Below are positions 63,064-64,000 of a stretch of 64,000 nucleotides of DNA, in pieces (within the stretch, counting starts at the first letter, position 1; each line of letters starts with the position of its first letter). The DNA is taken from NCBI GenBank assembly GCA_043228905.1, contig JBHGNT010000016.1, positions 5,022,001-5,086,000 of the forward strand, in the 5' to 3' direction. Source of the DNA: Azolla caroliniana. Taxonomy: Eukaryota; Polypodiophyta. The notes beneath the pieces were generated by a model. That model saw only the letters and a program-made list of their open reading frames with translations, was not told the origin of the DNA and did no database searches. The position numbers were made by a program, and so were the translations under genes.

Positions 63064-63716
63064 TGTCGTGGAGAAAACTGGCCAGAAGCGGAATCGGCGA
63101 AGCAGGGCGCATGAACCGGCCCTACACCTTTCCACACCAATTAATACCTTGTACATAACTAGGAGTAGGACGATGGGTGTAAATAGACTAGATGTGACGC
63201 ATTGAATGTCTAGGAAATCAAAGAGTATCTCTGTCTGAAAGGACAGAGAATCAATTGATGAAAACAAGGGTGCAACGGCTTGCCTCAACGGCCTATAAAA
63301 GGGAATGAAGAAGGTGGATGAAGGAATCGCGTTTAGGAGCGAGGACGAAGTGTTGTCGAACTAGGACCGAGCCCTCTCCTCCATCATTCGTCATTCTCTC
63401 CAGGATTTCGGACTGAGTTGCCTCTGCTTTGTGGACAGTCTATGTGCTTCCGGCAGAGGCTCCATAGTGCAGTCGGGCTGTGAGCATCGTGTGTGTGTGT
63501 GTGTGTGTGTGTGTTCGCCTAAGTTGGGTGGGTCCGTTGCCGACTTGCCGGTTGTAATCGTTATTGATTTTGTAATTATGACTTTGTTCGCTCTCTCTTC
63601 CTCCCTCTATGTTTCTGCAAGCTGCTCTCTCTCTCTCTCTCTCTCTCTTCTTTCTCACACTCCTTAGTTCAAGGCCCCTGCGGTCCCACCTCTTTCCACA
63701 TGCGAAGAGCGTAACA
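63064..63716 (+). repeat. Ty3-2 3' LTR (653 bp)
   Basis: High identity to the 5' LTR, with longer GT (63487-63514) and CT (63626-63648) tracts. Confidence 0.93.
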
Positions 63717-64000
63717 ACTCGACAATGTCAGGTTCATTTCAAGAAGGTGGGCAACAATCACTTTCTTATTTGTCGGCCAATTTGGGACATAACAAGATGT
63801 AGGATTCGGCGTGTAATAGCTAAGGCATGTTCAATAGTTTATATTTCTAACTTGTAGGATCCGTAGCGCGTCTAATTTCTAATTAGAAGGTTGCATGTTC
63901 GATTCAAGTCGGGTTCGTTTTAGGAAAATCGACCACAATGACGGTCTTTTCGGTCGGCCTCCTTGGGCCTTAACAATATGTAGGATTTGTTATGCAATAT
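63717..64000 (+). repeat. tRNA-Trp array, block 7
   Basis: Starts ACTCGACAATGTCAGG, then spacer and a class C unit. Paralogous to 46805-47060. The array continues past the window edge. Confidence 0.9.
63857..63917 (+). pseudogene. D-armless tRNA-like unit, class C
   Basis: 61 nt, stem TCTAA/TTAGA with loop TTTCTAA, T arm GCATG-TTCGATT-CAAGT, 3' CGGGTTCG. Confidence 0.75.

Larger units (their letters stand above)
57019..63716 (+). mobile_element. Ty3-2: Ty3/gypsy element primed by tRNA-Trp
   Basis: A 6698-bp element with LTRs of 645 and 653 bp (start TGTCGTGGAG, end GTAACA or ATAACA). Gag, protease, a 200-residue linker, RT, RNase H and integrase follow in Ty3 order. The primer site at 57676-57690 is complementary to tRNA-Trp. 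A purine/G-rich tract precedes the 3' LTR. The flanks do not form a clear target duplication. Most in-frame stops are TAG. Confidence 0.92.

Overview
The window looks like repeat-rich nuclear DNA of a land plant. It holds plant-type tRNA-Trp sequences, plant-style Ty1/copia and Ty3 LTR retrotransposons with initiator-Met-type primer sites, a GT-AG intron and many nonsense-riddled coding remnants. I see no intact host protein gene. One Ty3 element has coding features I associate from memory with non-seed plants, but this is a weak inference and I do not name a species.

The backbone is a tandem array of about 190-bp units. Each unit is a 72-nt tRNA-Trp gene or relic plus a conserved spacer of about 120 bp. 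The array occupies 1-2093, 7339-13263, 37456-37589, 43351-44269, 46810-47284, 53075-57018 and 63717-64000. I count about 60 tRNA-like copies, all on the + strand. One is identical to the array consensus (47108-47179) and two differ by a single base (9998-10069, 13090-13161). The rest are decayed or have changed anticodons, including amber-type CTA copies. Three sequence classes recur in the order C-A-B, which is a higher-order repeat of roughly 570 bp.

Into this array have gone: a solo LTR (1532-1952); Copia-1 (2094-7338, minus); Ty3-1 (13264 to 37455), split by a large TIR-bearing DNA element (20238-36895) that is itself split by Copia-2 (30732-36526, minus); Copia-3 (37590-43350, plus); a non-autonomous LTR element (44270-46809, minus); Copia-4 (47285-53074, plus); and Ty3-2 (57019-63716, plus). 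Target-site duplications can be read for the solo LTR and for Copia-1, 2 and 3, and one with a single mismatch for Copia-4. The coding regions of all of them are broken.

Two things stand out. First, Ty3-2 has a primer-binding site that is a perfect 15-nt complement of the 3' end of tRNA-Trp, the gene that makes up the array in which it sits. Second, the DNA element carries two convergent genes: a spliced coiled-coil/RING-H2 gene on the left (+), and on the right (-) a decayed gene with DFAENY, SDGVASQFK and GHGKGEHDGAG motifs. The latter resembles a poorly characterised, possibly transposase-like protein family. I cannot assign the element to a named superfamily.
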